Source: Lewinella sp. IMCC34183
GTDB taxonomy: Bacteria; Bacteroidota; Bacteroidia; Chitinophagales; Saprospiraceae
Assembly: GCF_003390915.1 (NCBI RefSeq)
Contig: NZ_QMEM01000004.1
Location: 62,001-126,000 of the forward strand
DNA: 64,000 nt
Reading direction: 5' to 3'
Both the position numbers and the translations under genes were made by a program. Positions 55,100 through 63,909 of this stretch are shown here, piece after piece (the stretch's first letter is position 1; each line of letters begins with the position of its first letter). Under the pieces are notes generated by a model. It did no database searches. It saw only the letters and a list, made by a program, of their open reading frames with translations, and was not told the DNA's origin.

Positions 55100-56320
55100 A
55101 TGGGCCAGCGCCTTATTTACCTCGACAACAACGCCACCACCCCCACCGATCCCCGGGTTGTGGAGGCCATGATTCCCTTTTTCTACGATAACCCCGGCAA
55201 TGCCGCCAGCCGCAACCACCCCTTCGGATGGGCCGCGGAGCAGGCCGTCGATACCGCCCGCAAACAGATCGCGGACCTGGTGAACGTAGATGAGCGTGAG
55301 ATCATTTTCACCAGCGGCGCCACCGAGTCGGATAACCTGGCTATCAAGGGCGTCTTTGAGATGTATCAGCGCAAGGGCAATCATATCATCACCGCCAAGA
55401 CCGAGCACAAGGCCGTCCTCGATGCCTGTGGCAAGATCGAAAAGATGGGGGGTAAGGTTACTTACCTCAACGTAGACCGTCAGGGCCGCATCAGCCTTGA
55501 AGACCTCGAGAATGCGATCACCGACAAGACCGTCCTGGTTTCCATCATGTGGGCCAACAACGAGACCGGCGTGATCCAAGATATGAAGGGCATCGGCGAC
55601 ATCTGCGCCAAGCACGGCGTACTGTTCATGTCCGATGCTACCCAAGCCGTGGGCAAGATCCCGGTCGACCCGAAAGCCGTTGGCGTTCACCTCATGGCCT
55701 TCACCAGCCATAAGATGTACGGTCCCAAGGGCGTAGGCGCGCTCTTCGTCAACCGCAAGAACCCCCGCGTCAAGGTGACCAGCCAAATGGACGGCGGCGG
55801 CCACGAGCGCGGCATGCGCTCCGGCACCCTGAACGTGCCCGGCATTGTCGGTTTCGGCAAAGCCGCCGAAATCGCCAAGGCCGAGATGGCCCAGGACGCT
55901 GAGCGCCTGAGCAAACTTCGCGACAAGCTCCAGAGCGCCCTGACCGGCATGCTGGAGGAAGCTTACGTGAACGGCGACCAGGACAACCGTATGCCCCACG
56001 TCACCAACATCAGCTTCAAGCACGTCGAGGGCGAGGGCCTCATGATGACCTTCAACCAGAACATCGCCGTGTCCTCCGGATCGGCCTGTACCTCCGCCAG
56101 CCTCGAGCCCAGCTATGTGCTGGTGGCCCTGGGCCTCGGTGACGACTTGGCACACTCCAGCCTCCGCTTCAGCCTCGGCCGCTTCACCACCGAGGAAGAC
56201 ATCGATGAGACCATCGCCAAGGTAGCCGAAGGCGTCAACCATATGCGCGACCTCAGCCCCATCTGGGAGATGTACAAGGAAGGTATCGACATCGATGCCA
56301 TCGAGTGGTCGGAACATTAA
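55100..56320 (+). CDS. iscS: Cysteine desulfurase IscS
   Basis: A 406-aa PLP enzyme that takes sulfur from cysteine for iron-sulfur clusters and other thiocompounds. I use ATG 55100 ([15 protein letters not shown]), the usual family start; an ATG 12 codons earlier would also fit. Marks: [38 protein letters not shown] (PLP Lys), and the mobile catalytic loop [17 protein letters not shown] (Cys). Class: IscS type rather than SufS, judged by length and the loop. It heads the iscS-iscU-iscA cluster (gaps of 147 and 11 bp). Confidence 0.95.
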   Translation: MGQRLIYLDNNATTPTDPRVVEAMIPFFYDNPGNAASRNHPFGWAAEQAVDTARKQIADLVNVDEREIIFTSGATESDNLAIKGVFEMYQRKGNHIITAKTEHKAVLDACGKIEKMGGKVTYLNVDRQGRISLEDLENAITDKTVLVSIMWANNETGVIQDMKGIGDICAKHGVLFMSDATQAVGKIPVDPKAVGVHLMAFTSHKMYGPKGVGALFVNRKNPRVKVTSQMDGGGHERGMRSGTLNVPGIVGFGKAAEIAKAEMAQDAERLSKLRDKLQSALTGMLEEAYVNGDQDNRMPHVTNISFKHVEGEGLMMTFNQNIAVSSGSACTSASLEPSYVLVALGLGDDLAHSSLRFSLGRFTTEEDIDETIAKVAEGVNHMRDLSPIWEMYKEGIDIDAIEWSEH

Positions 56321-56467
56321 TTAGCTTGTAGTTAGCAGCTAGTAGGGGCAGTAGCTTACGGCACTACTTCCTACTGGCTGACCGCTACTTGCTAAAGCTT
56401 AACTTTTTCCGACGCTCCCGCGTTATATTTAAGCACCTTCCCGTACACACCAGTAAACTATAAGACC

Positions 56468-56884
56468 ATGGCATACAGCGAAAAGCTTCTCGACCATTTC
56501 AAGAATCCCCGTAACGTAGGCACCCTCGACAAAGGCAGCAACAACGTAGGCACCGGCCTCGTAGGCGCGCCCGAGTGTGGTGACGTCATGCGGCTCCAGA
56601 TCGAGGTCGACCCCATCACGAAGAAGATCACCGAAGCTAAGTTCAAGACCTTCGGCTGCGGTTCCGCGATCGCAAGCTCCAGCCTGGCTACAGAATGGCT
56701 GAAGGGCAAGACTGTAGATGAAGCCCTGGCCATCGATAACATGGCTATCGTGGAAGAACTGGCTCTGCCGCCCGTGAAGATCCACTGTTCGGTACTCGCC
56801 GAGGACGCCATTAAGGGCGCCATCAAGGATTACCAGACCAAGAACGGCGTACAGACTGCTGAGTCAATCGCCGCTTCCCACTAA
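56468..56884 (+). CDS. iscU: Iron-sulfur cluster scaffold IscU
   Basis: A 138-aa scaffold protein on which IscS and iron build the [2Fe-2S] cluster. The three ligand cysteines lie in GAPECGDVM, FGCGSAIASSS and KIHCSVLAEDAI, and MAYSEKLLDHFKNPRNVG is the classic start. It is followed by iscA with an 11-bp gap. A TATATTTA box lies about 40 bp upstream, so an internal promoter is possible. Confidence 0.96.
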   Translation: MAYSEKLLDHFKNPRNVGTLDKGSNNVGTGLVGAPECGDVMRLQIEVDPITKKITEAKFKTFGCGSAIASSSLATEWLKGKTVDEALAIDNMAIVEELALPPVKIHCSVLAEDAIKGAIKDYQTKNGVQTAESIAASH

Positions 56885-56895
56885 ACTTATATCCC

Positions 56896-57222
56896 ATGCT
56901 TTTCGTAGGCGACACCGCGAAGGAGCGGCTGCGCGAAATTCGTGAAGCCAAGAGCCTTCCGGAAGATTACTTCCTCCGGGTATCCATCACCAGTGGTGGG
57001 TGTTCGGGCCTGTCTTACCAGCTGGATTTCGATAACGAGCTCCAGCCGAAGGATCAGGTGTTCGAGGATAACGGCGAGACGGTAGTTTGCGACCTCAAGT
57101 CCTTTCTCTACCTCTGCAATTCCACCCTCGAATTCAGTGGTGGCCTCAACGGCAAAGGCTTCGCCTTCAACAACCCCAACGCCACGCGCGAGTGTGGTTG
57201 CGGCGAAAGCTTCGCCGTTTAA
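56896..57222 (+). CDS. iscA: HesB/IscA-type iron-sulfur assembly protein
   Basis: A 108-aa A-type carrier. The three cysteines are GGCSGLSYQLDF (first) and ECGCGESF (last two), the standard Cx(n)CxC layout. It delivers clusters from IscU to target proteins. A clear terminator at 57252 follows. Confidence 0.93.
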   Translation: MLFVGDTAKERLREIREAKSLPEDYFLRVSITSGGCSGLSYQLDFDNELQPKDQVFEDNGETVVCDLKSFLYLCNSTLEFSGGLNGKGFAFNNPNATRECGCGESFAV

Positions 57223-57251
57223 GATCACACCGCTTCTAGGAGCAACCCATG

Positions 57252-57282
57252 ACGCATCCGGTCCCCACCGGGTGCGTTTTTT
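57252..57282 (+). terminator. Intrinsic terminator after iscA
   Basis: ACGCATCCGGT / ACCGGGTGCGT forms an 11-bp stem with one T:G wobble, a CCCC loop, and a six-T run. It ends the isc transcript. Confidence 0.88.
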
Positions 57283-57293
57283 AGTTTAGCCCT

Positions 57294-57815
57294 ATGCCTT
57301 CCGAACGTGAACTGGCCGAGCAGCGCCGCCGCAACCGTACCGTTTACGCCCTCGAGGACTACCGCGATGCGCGCTCCGGTTTGCGCTACACCGCTCTGGG
57401 TAACCTAGCTCTGGCCGCCGTGGTAGCGCTCGGGATACTCTCCGGAACCGACGGCCCGGAACATGTTATTGCTGCTGCCCTTACCGGATTGCTCCTGCTG
57501 CTGGCGCCGCGCTTCCTTGTCCTGGAACGATTGGCCGTCCTTTACCTGCTCTTCGCCTTGTATACCCTTGGCATCATCCTGGAGTACCTCCTTGCCGATC
57601 TGCCAAGCCCGCCCTTCCCCTACCTCACCGTGGAAAACGGCTGGGTGGGCTTTATTCCGTTCGCGAATTCGCTCTTTCCGCTGCTGTACGTGCTGGCGCG
57701 CGCCGCGCTGATCTATCCGTTGATCAACCTGTACCTGAAGCGCCGCGACCTCGCCGCCCAGCCACTGGCTACGCTGCGGCAACTGGATCGGGAGTTGGCG
57801 GCAAAGTTTGAGTAA
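57294..57815 (+). CDS. Hypothetical membrane protein
   Basis: A 173-aa protein with a charged N-terminus (MPSERELAEQRRRNRTVYALEDYRDARSG) and about four hydrophobic segments (about 40-60, 60-78, 78-100 and 125-145). C-terminal LKRRDLAAQPLATLRQLDRELAAKFE is helical and basic. No family recognised. It stands alone after the isc terminator. Confidence 0.65.
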   Translation: MPSERELAEQRRRNRTVYALEDYRDARSGLRYTALGNLALAAVVALGILSGTDGPEHVIAAALTGLLLLLAPRFLVLERLAVLYLLFALYTLGIILEYLLADLPSPPFPYLTVENGWVGFIPFANSLFPLLYVLARAALIYPLINLYLKRRDLAAQPLATLRQLDRELAAKFE

Positions 57816-57899
57816 GGAATCTGTCTGACGTGCCGGGTGGCCGCGTTGATCGGAAAAGCAGGGGATTCTCCCGCGCGCTCATAGAGCGCATTGGACTGC

Positions 57900-57950
57900 G
57901 CTGCCGGAGGCAGCATCTTACTACCGCTGCCGGAGGCAGCATTTTACTGG
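57900..57950. repeat. 26-bp double-hairpin repeat at the speD end
   Basis: GCTGCCGGAGGCAGC occurs at 57900 and 57926, again 26 bases apart, with ATCTTACTACC and ATTTTACTGGG tails. The second tail contains the speD stop codon (57944-57946). It lies between convergent genes, so it may stop transcription from both sides. Confidence 0.8.
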
Positions 57951-58306
57951 GGTGGTGTCGGTACCCGGCCGCGGCCAAATCTCCGCTGTTGGGCATCGGT
58001 AGCCGCGTAACCCTCCTGCAGGATGGCGAGTCCGGCTTCCAAATCCAGCTGGCCGCAGCTAAAGACGTCCACGGCTGCGTAGCCGTGCTCCGGCCAGGTA
58101 TGGACAGTCAGGTGGCTTTCCGCGATAACCACTACGCCGCTGACTCCGTGAGGTGAAAAGGCGTGGAACCGCGACTCCACCACCCGCGCGCGCATAGCCG
58201 CCGCGGCGGCAAGCAGGATGCGTTCGCTGTCGACCGGGCGCCGCAGGCGCTCCGGGGGACAGCCGTGCAGCTCTAAGAGAATATGGATGCCGAGGTAGTC
58301 CACCAT
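57944..58306 (-). CDS. speD: S-adenosylmethionine decarboxylase proenzyme
   Basis: A 120-aa bacterial-type SpeD. It self-cleaves before the pyruvoyl-forming Ser64 in AESHLTVHTWPEHGYAAVDVFSCG; His69 and Cys84-type residues of the active site are present. It makes decarboxylated SAM, the aminopropyl donor for spermidine. ATG 58306 overlaps the speE stop (TGATG), so the two are coupled. Confidence 0.94.
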   Translation of the reverse strand: MVDYLGIHILLELHGCPPERLRRPVDSERILLAAAAAMRARVVESRFHAFSPHGVSGVVVIAESHLTVHTWPEHGYAAVDVFSCGQLDLEAGLAILQEGYAATDAQQRRFGRGRVPTPPQ

Positions 58307-59868
58307 CACTGAACGGTTTCGCGTTGCCAGTCGGACCACTCATCCAGGAAATACTGCAGCAGGACGGGCCGGTCCAGCCGGTTGACGGCCACCCCGCCCG
58401 GATCGGTCATATCGGAGGGAAAGGTGAACAGGGCCGGCAGCAAAGCGGCTTCCAGGAACTTCGTTGCACCTGCGTCCGCGCCGAGAAAGCGGCCGCCCGC
58501 GCGCAGGGAATGACCGGCATTGGCCGCCAGTACGAAGCCCCACTCCCCAAAGCTGGGCACCGGTACGTGGTAGGGCACCAGCTCGCCAAAGCCCGACGCG
58601 GCCAGCGTATGGAAGATGCTCCAGTACGCCGTGCGGGTGTGGTAGGGGCTCGTTGCCTGGGTGGCGAATACGCCCGCGGGTTGCAGGCGGGCGCGCACCA
58701 ATCCGTAGAACCACGTGCTGTATAGGCGGGCCACGCTCTCGGTAGCGGGATCGGGTAGGTCGGCCAGGATAAGGTCGTAGCGGGCGGTATCGTTGCGGAG
58801 GAAGACCGCGGCATCCTCCACGACCGTACGGGTCCGGGGGTCGGCCAGGGCCTCCCGGTTGAGTTGGCGGATGCGGGGGTGACGACGGCCGAGGTCGAAT
58901 ACCCGCTCGTCGAGATCCACGATGGTGAGCGACTGCAGACTCGGATAGTCGAGCAGTTCCCGGGCCAGCAGTCCTTCTCCCCCACCCAGAATAAGGGCCC
59001 GCGAAAATCCGGGTACCTGGGCGGCGGGCAGGCGCGCCAACGCCTCGTGGTAGCGGTACTCGTCGCGGGAAGAGAACTGGATGACGCGGTCGAGGTACAG
59101 GCGGAGGTCATCGCGGTTTTGCGTCAGCACGATGTGCTGGTAGGGACTATCTTCCTCGTAAATCACCCGGTGGGGATAGGCGGCGGCCTCCCAGGCGTGG
59201 AGGAAGGGCTCGGCGCGCGCCAGCAGAAAGGCGAACAGGAGCAGGCCACCGCCCGTCCACAGGTACACGCTGCGTCGCCGCCGGGCGGAAAGCTGGGCCC
59301 GGAAGAACCAGCACACCCCCGCCCCGAGCAGCAGGTTTACCCCGCCAAAGATGAGGCTGGAACTGTAGAGCCCTACGAAGGGCAACAGCAGAAAGGGAAA
59401 CAACAGCGTGGCCCCCAGGGCACCGAGGTAATCGAAGCCGAGCACGTTGGCAAGATTTTCCCGGAGCGGGAAGTAGGTCTTCATGACCCGGGCCAGCAGG
59501 GGGATCTCGACGCCCGTGAGGCAGCCGATGGCGAAGACGATGGCGAGCATCGTCCACTGGTACTGGTCGTTGGTCTGGAAACGGAAGAGGAAGTACAGCA
59601 GCGGTACCGACAGCCCGCCCAGCAGCCCCAGCAGTACCTCCGCGCGTACGAAGGCCTCCAGTTCGCGCCCCTCCACGTAGCGGGTGAGGAAGGAGCCCAC
59701 GCCCATGGCGAACATATAGATACCGATGGTGAGGGAAAATTGCCGGACGCTGTCGCCCAGAAAATAGGCGCTTGTCGTACTGATGAGCAACTCGTAAACG
59801 ATGGAGCATAGCCCGGCCAGAAAGACGGCGACGATGAGCAGCAACTTCTCGGTACGGGGGAGGGACAA
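58306..59868 (-). CDS. speE: Membrane-fused polyamine aminopropyltransferase (spermidine synthase)
   Basis: A 520-aa protein: about six to seven N-terminal membrane helices (1-210) followed by a spermidine-synthase domain with YQHIVLTQNRDDLRLYLDRVIQFSSRDEYRYHEALA, LILGGGEGLLARELL (SAM-site), VDLDERVFDLGRRHPRI and YDLILADLPDPATESVARLYSTWFY (catalytic Asp region). It transfers the aminopropyl group of decarboxylated SAM to putrescine or a similar amine. The membrane fusion type is found in many bacteria and its in vivo substrate is less certain than for the soluble enzyme. It is cotranscribed with speD. Confidence 0.92.
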   Translation of the reverse strand: MSLPRTEKLLLIVAVFLAGLCSIVYELLISTTSAYFLGDSVRQFSLTIGIYMFAMGVGSFLTRYVEGRELEAFVRAEVLLGLLGGLSVPLLYFLFRFQTNDQYQWTMLAIVFAIGCLTGVEIPLLARVMKTYFPLRENLANVLGFDYLGALGATLLFPFLLLPFVGLYSSSLIFGGVNLLLGAGVCWFFRAQLSARRRRSVYLWTGGGLLLFAFLLARAEPFLHAWEAAAYPHRVIYEEDSPYQHIVLTQNRDDLRLYLDRVIQFSSRDEYRYHEALARLPAAQVPGFSRALILGGGEGLLARELLDYPSLQSLTIVDLDERVFDLGRRHPRIRQLNREALADPRTRTVVEDAAVFLRNDTARYDLILADLPDPATESVARLYSTWFYGLVRARLQPAGVFATQATSPYHTRTAYWSIFHTLAASGFGELVPYHVPVPSFGEWGFVLAANAGHSLRAGGRFLGADAGATKFLEAALLPALFTFPSDMTDPGGVAVNRLDRPVLLQYFLDEWSDWQRETVQ

Positions 59869-59936
59869 GGGGGACGGGGGCTTCGGGTCCCGTGAAGGTA
59901 AGCGAAATAGTACCTTAGGGATTTAAGCCTTGCCCT

Positions 59937-60419
59937 ATGCGCCCTACCCGCCCCCTCCTCTTCCTTACCGTAACGGCCGGCCTCGGTCTCGGCCTGCTGC
60001 GCTGCAGCGGCGAAAGCGAGCCCGGCCAGGGCGTCGTCACCACCGTGCGTGAGGTAGCCCCCACCGAATTCAGGATCGCCGACGAGCGCCCCGTGGACCA
60101 GATCAGCGATAGCCGGGTGATCGTCGACCGGATGAGCGGGGACCGTGACACCTTTACGCTCGCGGAGGTGAAGGCCATCGAGCAAACGGAGCCGGACAGC
60201 TCCCGCGTGCGGCGGCCGTTCCATTCCGCCGGATTGGGCTACTGGGGCTTCATTATGCTCAACCGCATGGGCCGTACCCCCGCTGCCAGCGCCTACACTA
60301 ACCAGGCGGCCTACCAGCGCGCTACCGGCACGGCGGGCAGCAGCCTCTCCCGCACTTCCCGCGCCCGCAGCGGCTTCGGGCGTAGCAGTGGCACCTCAAC
60401 GCGTTCCTTCGGTGGATAG
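59937..60419 (+). CDS. Hypothetical lipoprotein of the polyamine cluster
   Basis: A 160-aa protein. A hydrophobic N-terminus (RPLLFLTVTAGLGLGLLRC) ends in a cysteine that may be a lipobox (LGLLRC is a poor match). The middle has FRIADERPVDQISDSRVIVDRMSGDRDTFTLAEVKAIEQ and the C-terminus is Ser/Arg/Gly-rich and low complexity (SSLSRTSRARSGFGRSSGTSTRSFGG). The following synthase gene starts 32 bp before its stop. A partner role for the ligase is inferred from overlap only. Confidence 0.7.
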   Translation: MRPTRPLLFLTVTAGLGLGLLRCSGESEPGQGVVTTVREVAPTEFRIADERPVDQISDSRVIVDRMSGDRDTFTLAEVKAIEQTEPDSSRVRRPFHSAGLGYWGFIMLNRMGRTPAASAYTNQAAYQRATGTAGSSLSRTSRARSGFGRSSGTSTRSFGG

Positions 60420-61593
60420 GCGACTGATCGACGCCCCGCAGCGGCCGGAACGCTACGCCCGCAAGCAGGGCCTGGACTACTTCACAACCGGGGAGAACCA
60501 CGATTACCTGGCCGACGAGATCCTGCTGCTGGAGCCCCGCGAGGCCGACGCGGCACTGGCCGCCGGCGATACCGCCTACTCCCTGCTGCGCGATACCGCC
60601 CGCCGCTGCCTGGCCGACCCCGCCCGGCTGGCCCGGCTCGGGACTCCCGCCTGGTGCCGTCCCCTGCTGGAGTGGTCGGTCGAAAATGCCTGGGACGACT
60701 TTCTCTTCGGCCGCTTCGACCTCGCCGGTGGGCTGGAGGGCCTGCCTCCCCGCATCCTGGAGTTCAACGCCGATACCTGCAGCCTCCTGGCCGAAACCGG
60801 CCTGCTGCAACCCGAGGTGCTGCGGCAAAACGGGGTAAAGAAAGCGGCCCCCAATAACCTGATCGCCGGCCTGGAGGCGCGGCTGCGCGAAATCGGCGCG
60901 GTCCGCAAGGGCACCCACGGCCTGTTCGCCCACCTGGGGTACCCGGAAGATGAACTCACCGTGGGCTTCCTCGCCGACCGGGCGCGGGCCGCAGGGTGGA
61001 AGCAGGTGCACACCGCTTCCCTGCCGGAAGTCACCTTCGACCCCGACGGCGGGCTGGTAGCCGACCCGCGACCGGGCAAGACCGTACGCTACTACTACCT
61101 GACCAAGTTCTTCCCCTGGGACTGGATCGCCCACGAGGAATCGGCCCTCTGGGAAATGCTGGAGGAGATGATCACCGAGCAGTACGTGCGGGTGCTCAAC
61201 CCGGCCTGGACGATGCTTCTCCAATCAAAGGCCCTGCTGGCCTTCGCGTGGCAGGACCACCCCGGTCACCCCCTGCTGCTGCCCACGGCCTTTGACCCGG
61301 CCGACCTGCCCGACCCGCGGCGCGGCTACGTGCGCAAGCCGGTCTTCGGGCGCAACGGGGAAAATCTCATGGTCAGCCTGGACGGCCGCCGCTCCGACGC
61401 GGCGCGTAGCGGGGACTACGGGGAGCAGCCCGTGGTGTACCAGGAGCTGGCACCCTTCGCCACCGATGGGGGGAAGCTGCGGTATCAGCTCAGCACCTTC
61501 GTAACTCCGCGGGCGAGCGCGCTCTGTTGCCGGCGGCAGGACGGGCTCATCCTCGACGACGATGCGGAATTCGTAAGCCTGGGAATCAGGTAG
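60388..61593 (+). CDS. Glutathionylspermidine-synthase-like ATP-grasp ligase
   Basis: A 401-aa protein of the GSP_synth (PF03738-type) family. RILEFNADTCSLLAETG (substrate/ATP core), LNPAWTMLLQSKALLAFAWQ, RGYVRKPVFGRNGENLMV and YQELAPF are family blocks. GTG 60388 is used. It lacks the amidase domain of E. coli Gss. Such stand-alone ligases couple an amine (polyamine) to a carboxylic acid using ATP; since Bacteroidota usually lack glutathione, the acid partner is unknown. It lies divergent from the speE-speD pair, consistent with a polyamine modification pathway. Confidence 0.87.
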   Translation: MAPQRVPSVDRRLIDAPQRPERYARKQGLDYFTTGENHDYLADEILLLEPREADAALAAGDTAYSLLRDTARRCLADPARLARLGTPAWCRPLLEWSVENAWDDFLFGRFDLAGGLEGLPPRILEFNADTCSLLAETGLLQPEVLRQNGVKKAAPNNLIAGLEARLREIGAVRKGTHGLFAHLGYPEDELTVGFLADRARAAGWKQVHTASLPEVTFDPDGGLVADPRPGKTVRYYYLTKFFPWDWIAHEESALWEMLEEMITEQYVRVLNPAWTMLLQSKALLAFAWQDHPGHPLLLPTAFDPADLPDPRRGYVRKPVFGRNGENLMVSLDGRRSDAARSGDYGEQPVVYQELAPFATDGGKLRYQLSTFVTPRASALCCRRQDGLILDDDAEFVSLGIR

Positions 61594-62125
61594 TAAGTAC
61601 CGAGGCCGCCTCCCGCCGGATCGCCCCCTGGGCGAGGGCCACGGGATTTTCCGTCTGCTGTCCGCTGATCATCCGCAGCCGCTCCGCCACCTGCCGGGCG
61701 GAGGTGGCCTCCTCCGAGGCGCGCGCGATCTGGAGGCTGACGTTATCCCGCGTCTGGGTGATGATGGACCAGAGGGAATCGCTCACGTAGATCTGTTGGG
61801 TGATGTTGTATTCCACTTCCTGCCGGATGGCCAGCAGCAGTTCGGCGCGGTATTCCCGGACGGGCGTCTCGTCGTCCGGGGGCAGGCGCAGGAGCAAATT
61901 GGGTACGGCGATGCGCTCCAGCATGAGGGTAAAGCGCTCACAGGCCTGCAGGCGCAGCGCTACGGGATCGACCGGTTCGGACACCGGTGCGGCGGGTGCC
62001 GCCACCTTACGCTCCAGGGCGGTCACCGCCTCACGGAAACGGGTAAGAACGCCACCGAGCAGCCAGACGAGGGCCAGGCAGAGGAGGACCGGTACCGTCC
62101 ACAAAAGAAAGTTGAGCATCGCCAC
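61586..62125 (-). CDS. Membrane-anchored hypothetical protein
   Basis: A 179-aa protein: one N-terminal membrane helix (LNFLLWTVPVLLCLALVWLLGGVL), a variable Ala/Pro linker, then a conserved helical domain (QACERFTLMLERIAVPNLLLRL ... YRAELLLAIRQEVEYNITQQIYVSDSLWSIITQTRDNVSLQIARA) that I recognise as the kind of uncharacterised domain common in Bacteroidota. Topology places it in the cytoplasm or periplasm on a single anchor. It is convergent with the ligase gene and overlaps its end by 8 bp. Confidence 0.75.
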   Translation of the reverse strand: MAMLNFLLWTVPVLLCLALVWLLGGVLTRFREAVTALERKVAAPAAPVSEPVDPVALRLQACERFTLMLERIAVPNLLLRLPPDDETPVREYRAELLLAIRQEVEYNITQQIYVSDSLWSIITQTRDNVSLQIARASEEATSARQVAERLRMISGQQTENPVALAQGAIRREAASVLTT

Positions 62126-62194
62126 GGGCTAGGGTTGGCGGGCAACCATGCGGCGAATGCCGTTGTTAGTTGCCCAGTAAAGTAATTGATCGTT

Positions 62195-62554
62195 ATGAGC
62201 GCCGAAGTTAAGTCAACCACCAAAACCTCCCCCATTTCCATTACGCCGTCCGCCATGGAGCAGCTCAAGCGCCTGCGTAACGACCTGGGGGTCGACGCGC
62301 AGCACCACCTGCGCATCGGCGTGCGGGGCGGCGGATGTTCGGGCTTCGAGTACCAGCTCGGCTTTGACCTGCCCGAAGACGATGACCAGCAGTTTACGGT
62401 GGGCGACGAGCTCGTGCTCATGAAGCCCGGCCACGCCCTTTACCTCCTCGGCATGGAGATCGACTGGGCCACCGGCCTCGAGAACCGTGGCTTTACCTTC
62501 AACAACCCCAACGCCAAGGAAACCTGCGGCTGCGGGACCTCCTTCAGTGCCTAG
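62195..62554 (+). CDS. Second HesB/IscA-type iron-sulfur carrier
   Basis: A 119-aa A-type protein (ATG 62195). The cysteines are in VRGGGCSGFEYQLGF and KETCGCGTSF. It differs from the iscA product at 56896 (longer N-terminus, no linkage to iscU), and may be the ErpA- or SufA-like carrier. The methyltransferase gene starts 2 bp after its stop, so the pair is likely cotranscribed. Confidence 0.92.
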   Translation: MSAEVKSTTKTSPISITPSAMEQLKRLRNDLGVDAQHHLRIGVRGGGCSGFEYQLGFDLPEDDDQQFTVGDELVLMKPGHALYLLGMEIDWATGLENRGFTFNNPNAKETCGCGTSFSA

Positions 62555-62556
62555 GC

Positions 62557-63348
62557 GTGACCGCTTTCGGCACCCTGCTTCCCCCGCCGCCGGCCAAGCG
62601 CCGCGGCATTCCCCTGTATTACGACAAGACCGAAGAGGAGGTCCGTCAGGACGTCTACGAACGCTACGACGAGCTCGTTGCGCGGCAGACCGCCCTGCAC
62701 CTCGCCGACGAAGCCCACGGCGGTTATCCCCTCCAGCCGCTGGCCGATTACCTGGGCCGGTGGCTGCCCGATTCGCCCGCGGCCGCGATCGCCGATGTCG
62801 GCTGCAGCGTGGGCCGGCTCATCGGGGACCTGGCCACCGCCCACCCGGCCTGGGACTGCTACGGACTCGACTTCAGCTACCAGATGCTTCGGCAGGCCAG
62901 GGACTACTGGAACCTGGGGGAGACCGTATCCGCCAATCTCCTGCGCTACGGATACGGCCACGACACCTTCTCCGGTAAACGCCTGCCCAACCTGCACTTC
63001 GCCCTGGCCGACGCCGCTGCCCTACCCTTTCCGGATGCTTCCCTGGATGTGCTGTTCAGTACCTTCCTCATCGACCGCATCCCCGATCCCTTCCGGGCGT
63101 TTGCCGAGTGGCGGCGCGTTATTAAGCCCGGCGGCCGGTTGCTCTGTGTTTCTCCTCTTAATTTCCTGAAGCGGGAACAGTGGGAGAAGTACCATCCCCC
63201 CGTTCGCCTGCTCGATCACCTGCTCACTACCGGCTGGCAACTGGCGGACCTGACCGACCCCCTCTGGCTAGAAGAACCCATGGACCGCCGCGGCAGCTGC
63301 ATCCGCTGGAAGACCCTGGCGCTGGTGATCGATCGCCCCGCCGTCTGA
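62557..63348 (+). CDS. Class I SAM-dependent methyltransferase
   Basis: A 263-aa protein starting at GTG 62557. Motif I is AAIADVGCSVGRLIGDLA, motif II YGLDFSYQMLRQA, then LHFALADAAALPFPDASLDVLFSTFLIDRI and VIKPGGRLLCVSPLNFLKREQWEKYH. The fold resembles UbiE-type and other small-molecule methyltransferases; the substrate is unknown. The C-terminus WLEEPMDRRGSCIRWKTLALVIDR is unusual. Directly after the IscA-type gene. Confidence 0.85.
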   Translation: MTAFGTLLPPPPAKRRGIPLYYDKTEEEVRQDVYERYDELVARQTALHLADEAHGGYPLQPLADYLGRWLPDSPAAAIADVGCSVGRLIGDLATAHPAWDCYGLDFSYQMLRQARDYWNLGETVSANLLRYGYGHDTFSGKRLPNLHFALADAAALPFPDASLDVLFSTFLIDRIPDPFRAFAEWRRVIKPGGRLLCVSPLNFLKREQWEKYHPPVRLLDHLLTTGWQLADLTDPLWLEEPMDRRGSCIRWKTLALVIDRPAV

Positions 63349-63401
63349 CCGCTCAACCATGGCCGTCAGGCGCGTGTATACCCTAGCTACAGCCCGAACC
63401 T

Positions 63402-63905
63402 ATGTCCGACACGCCCCGCATCCGTTTCTCCCATTTCGTAGAGCAGTTTCCCGAATTGCCCCTCCCGATCACCCTCGGGGAGGATACCGTCCGCCGCATC
63501 AGTAAAGAGACGCCCCCCCTGCCCTCGCGAATGGTCGATCAGTTCCTGGTCCCGCTGGAACCTACCGTCGTCAACGAAGAATTTACGGAGTTCGTAGCCT
63601 GTCTGCGACTGCCCGAGGCGGACAACTACGTCGGGCTAATATACTGGCGGGCCGACCTGGCCCAGTACCACTACACCCTGGTGACCCTCAATCCGAAAAC
63701 GGAAGAGATTATCGACCGGGTCATCCTGGCGGGCACGAGTTACGATGGAGAGGAGCTCACGCAGACTACGGCGGCGATTACCGAGGCGCTGATGATCTAC
63801 CAGGTCAGCGGCCAGGGCCAGGGCAAGAAATTTGACTACCAGGCCAGCGCGAGTACCGCCCGGCGTTTTCAGATCGCCGACTCGGGGAAGATCATCGAAC
63901 TGTAG
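63402..63905 (+). CDS. Hypothetical protein, beta-rich
   Basis: A 167-aa cytoplasmic-looking protein. It has IRFSHFVEQFPELPLPITLGEDTVRRISKETPPLPSRMVDQFLVP, then a beta-strand core (FTEFVACLRLPEADNYVGLIYWRADLAQYHYTLVTLNPKTEEIIDRVILAG) that resembles the small uncharacterised proteins of this phylum. No motif assigned. The final segment AAITEALMIYQVSGQGQGKKFDYQASASTARRF is helical then strand. Independent of neighbours. Confidence 0.7.
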   Translation: MSDTPRIRFSHFVEQFPELPLPITLGEDTVRRISKETPPLPSRMVDQFLVPLEPTVVNEEFTEFVACLRLPEADNYVGLIYWRADLAQYHYTLVTLNPKTEEIIDRVILAGTSYDGEELTQTTAAITEALMIYQVSGQGQGKKFDYQASASTARRFQIADSGKIIEL

Positions 63906-63909
63906 CGAG

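Noticed and set aside
56424..56431. Definite promoter for iscU
   Set aside because: TATATTTA is one base off the -7 consensus and the T-run upstream is too close for a proper -33 element; mentioned only as possible.
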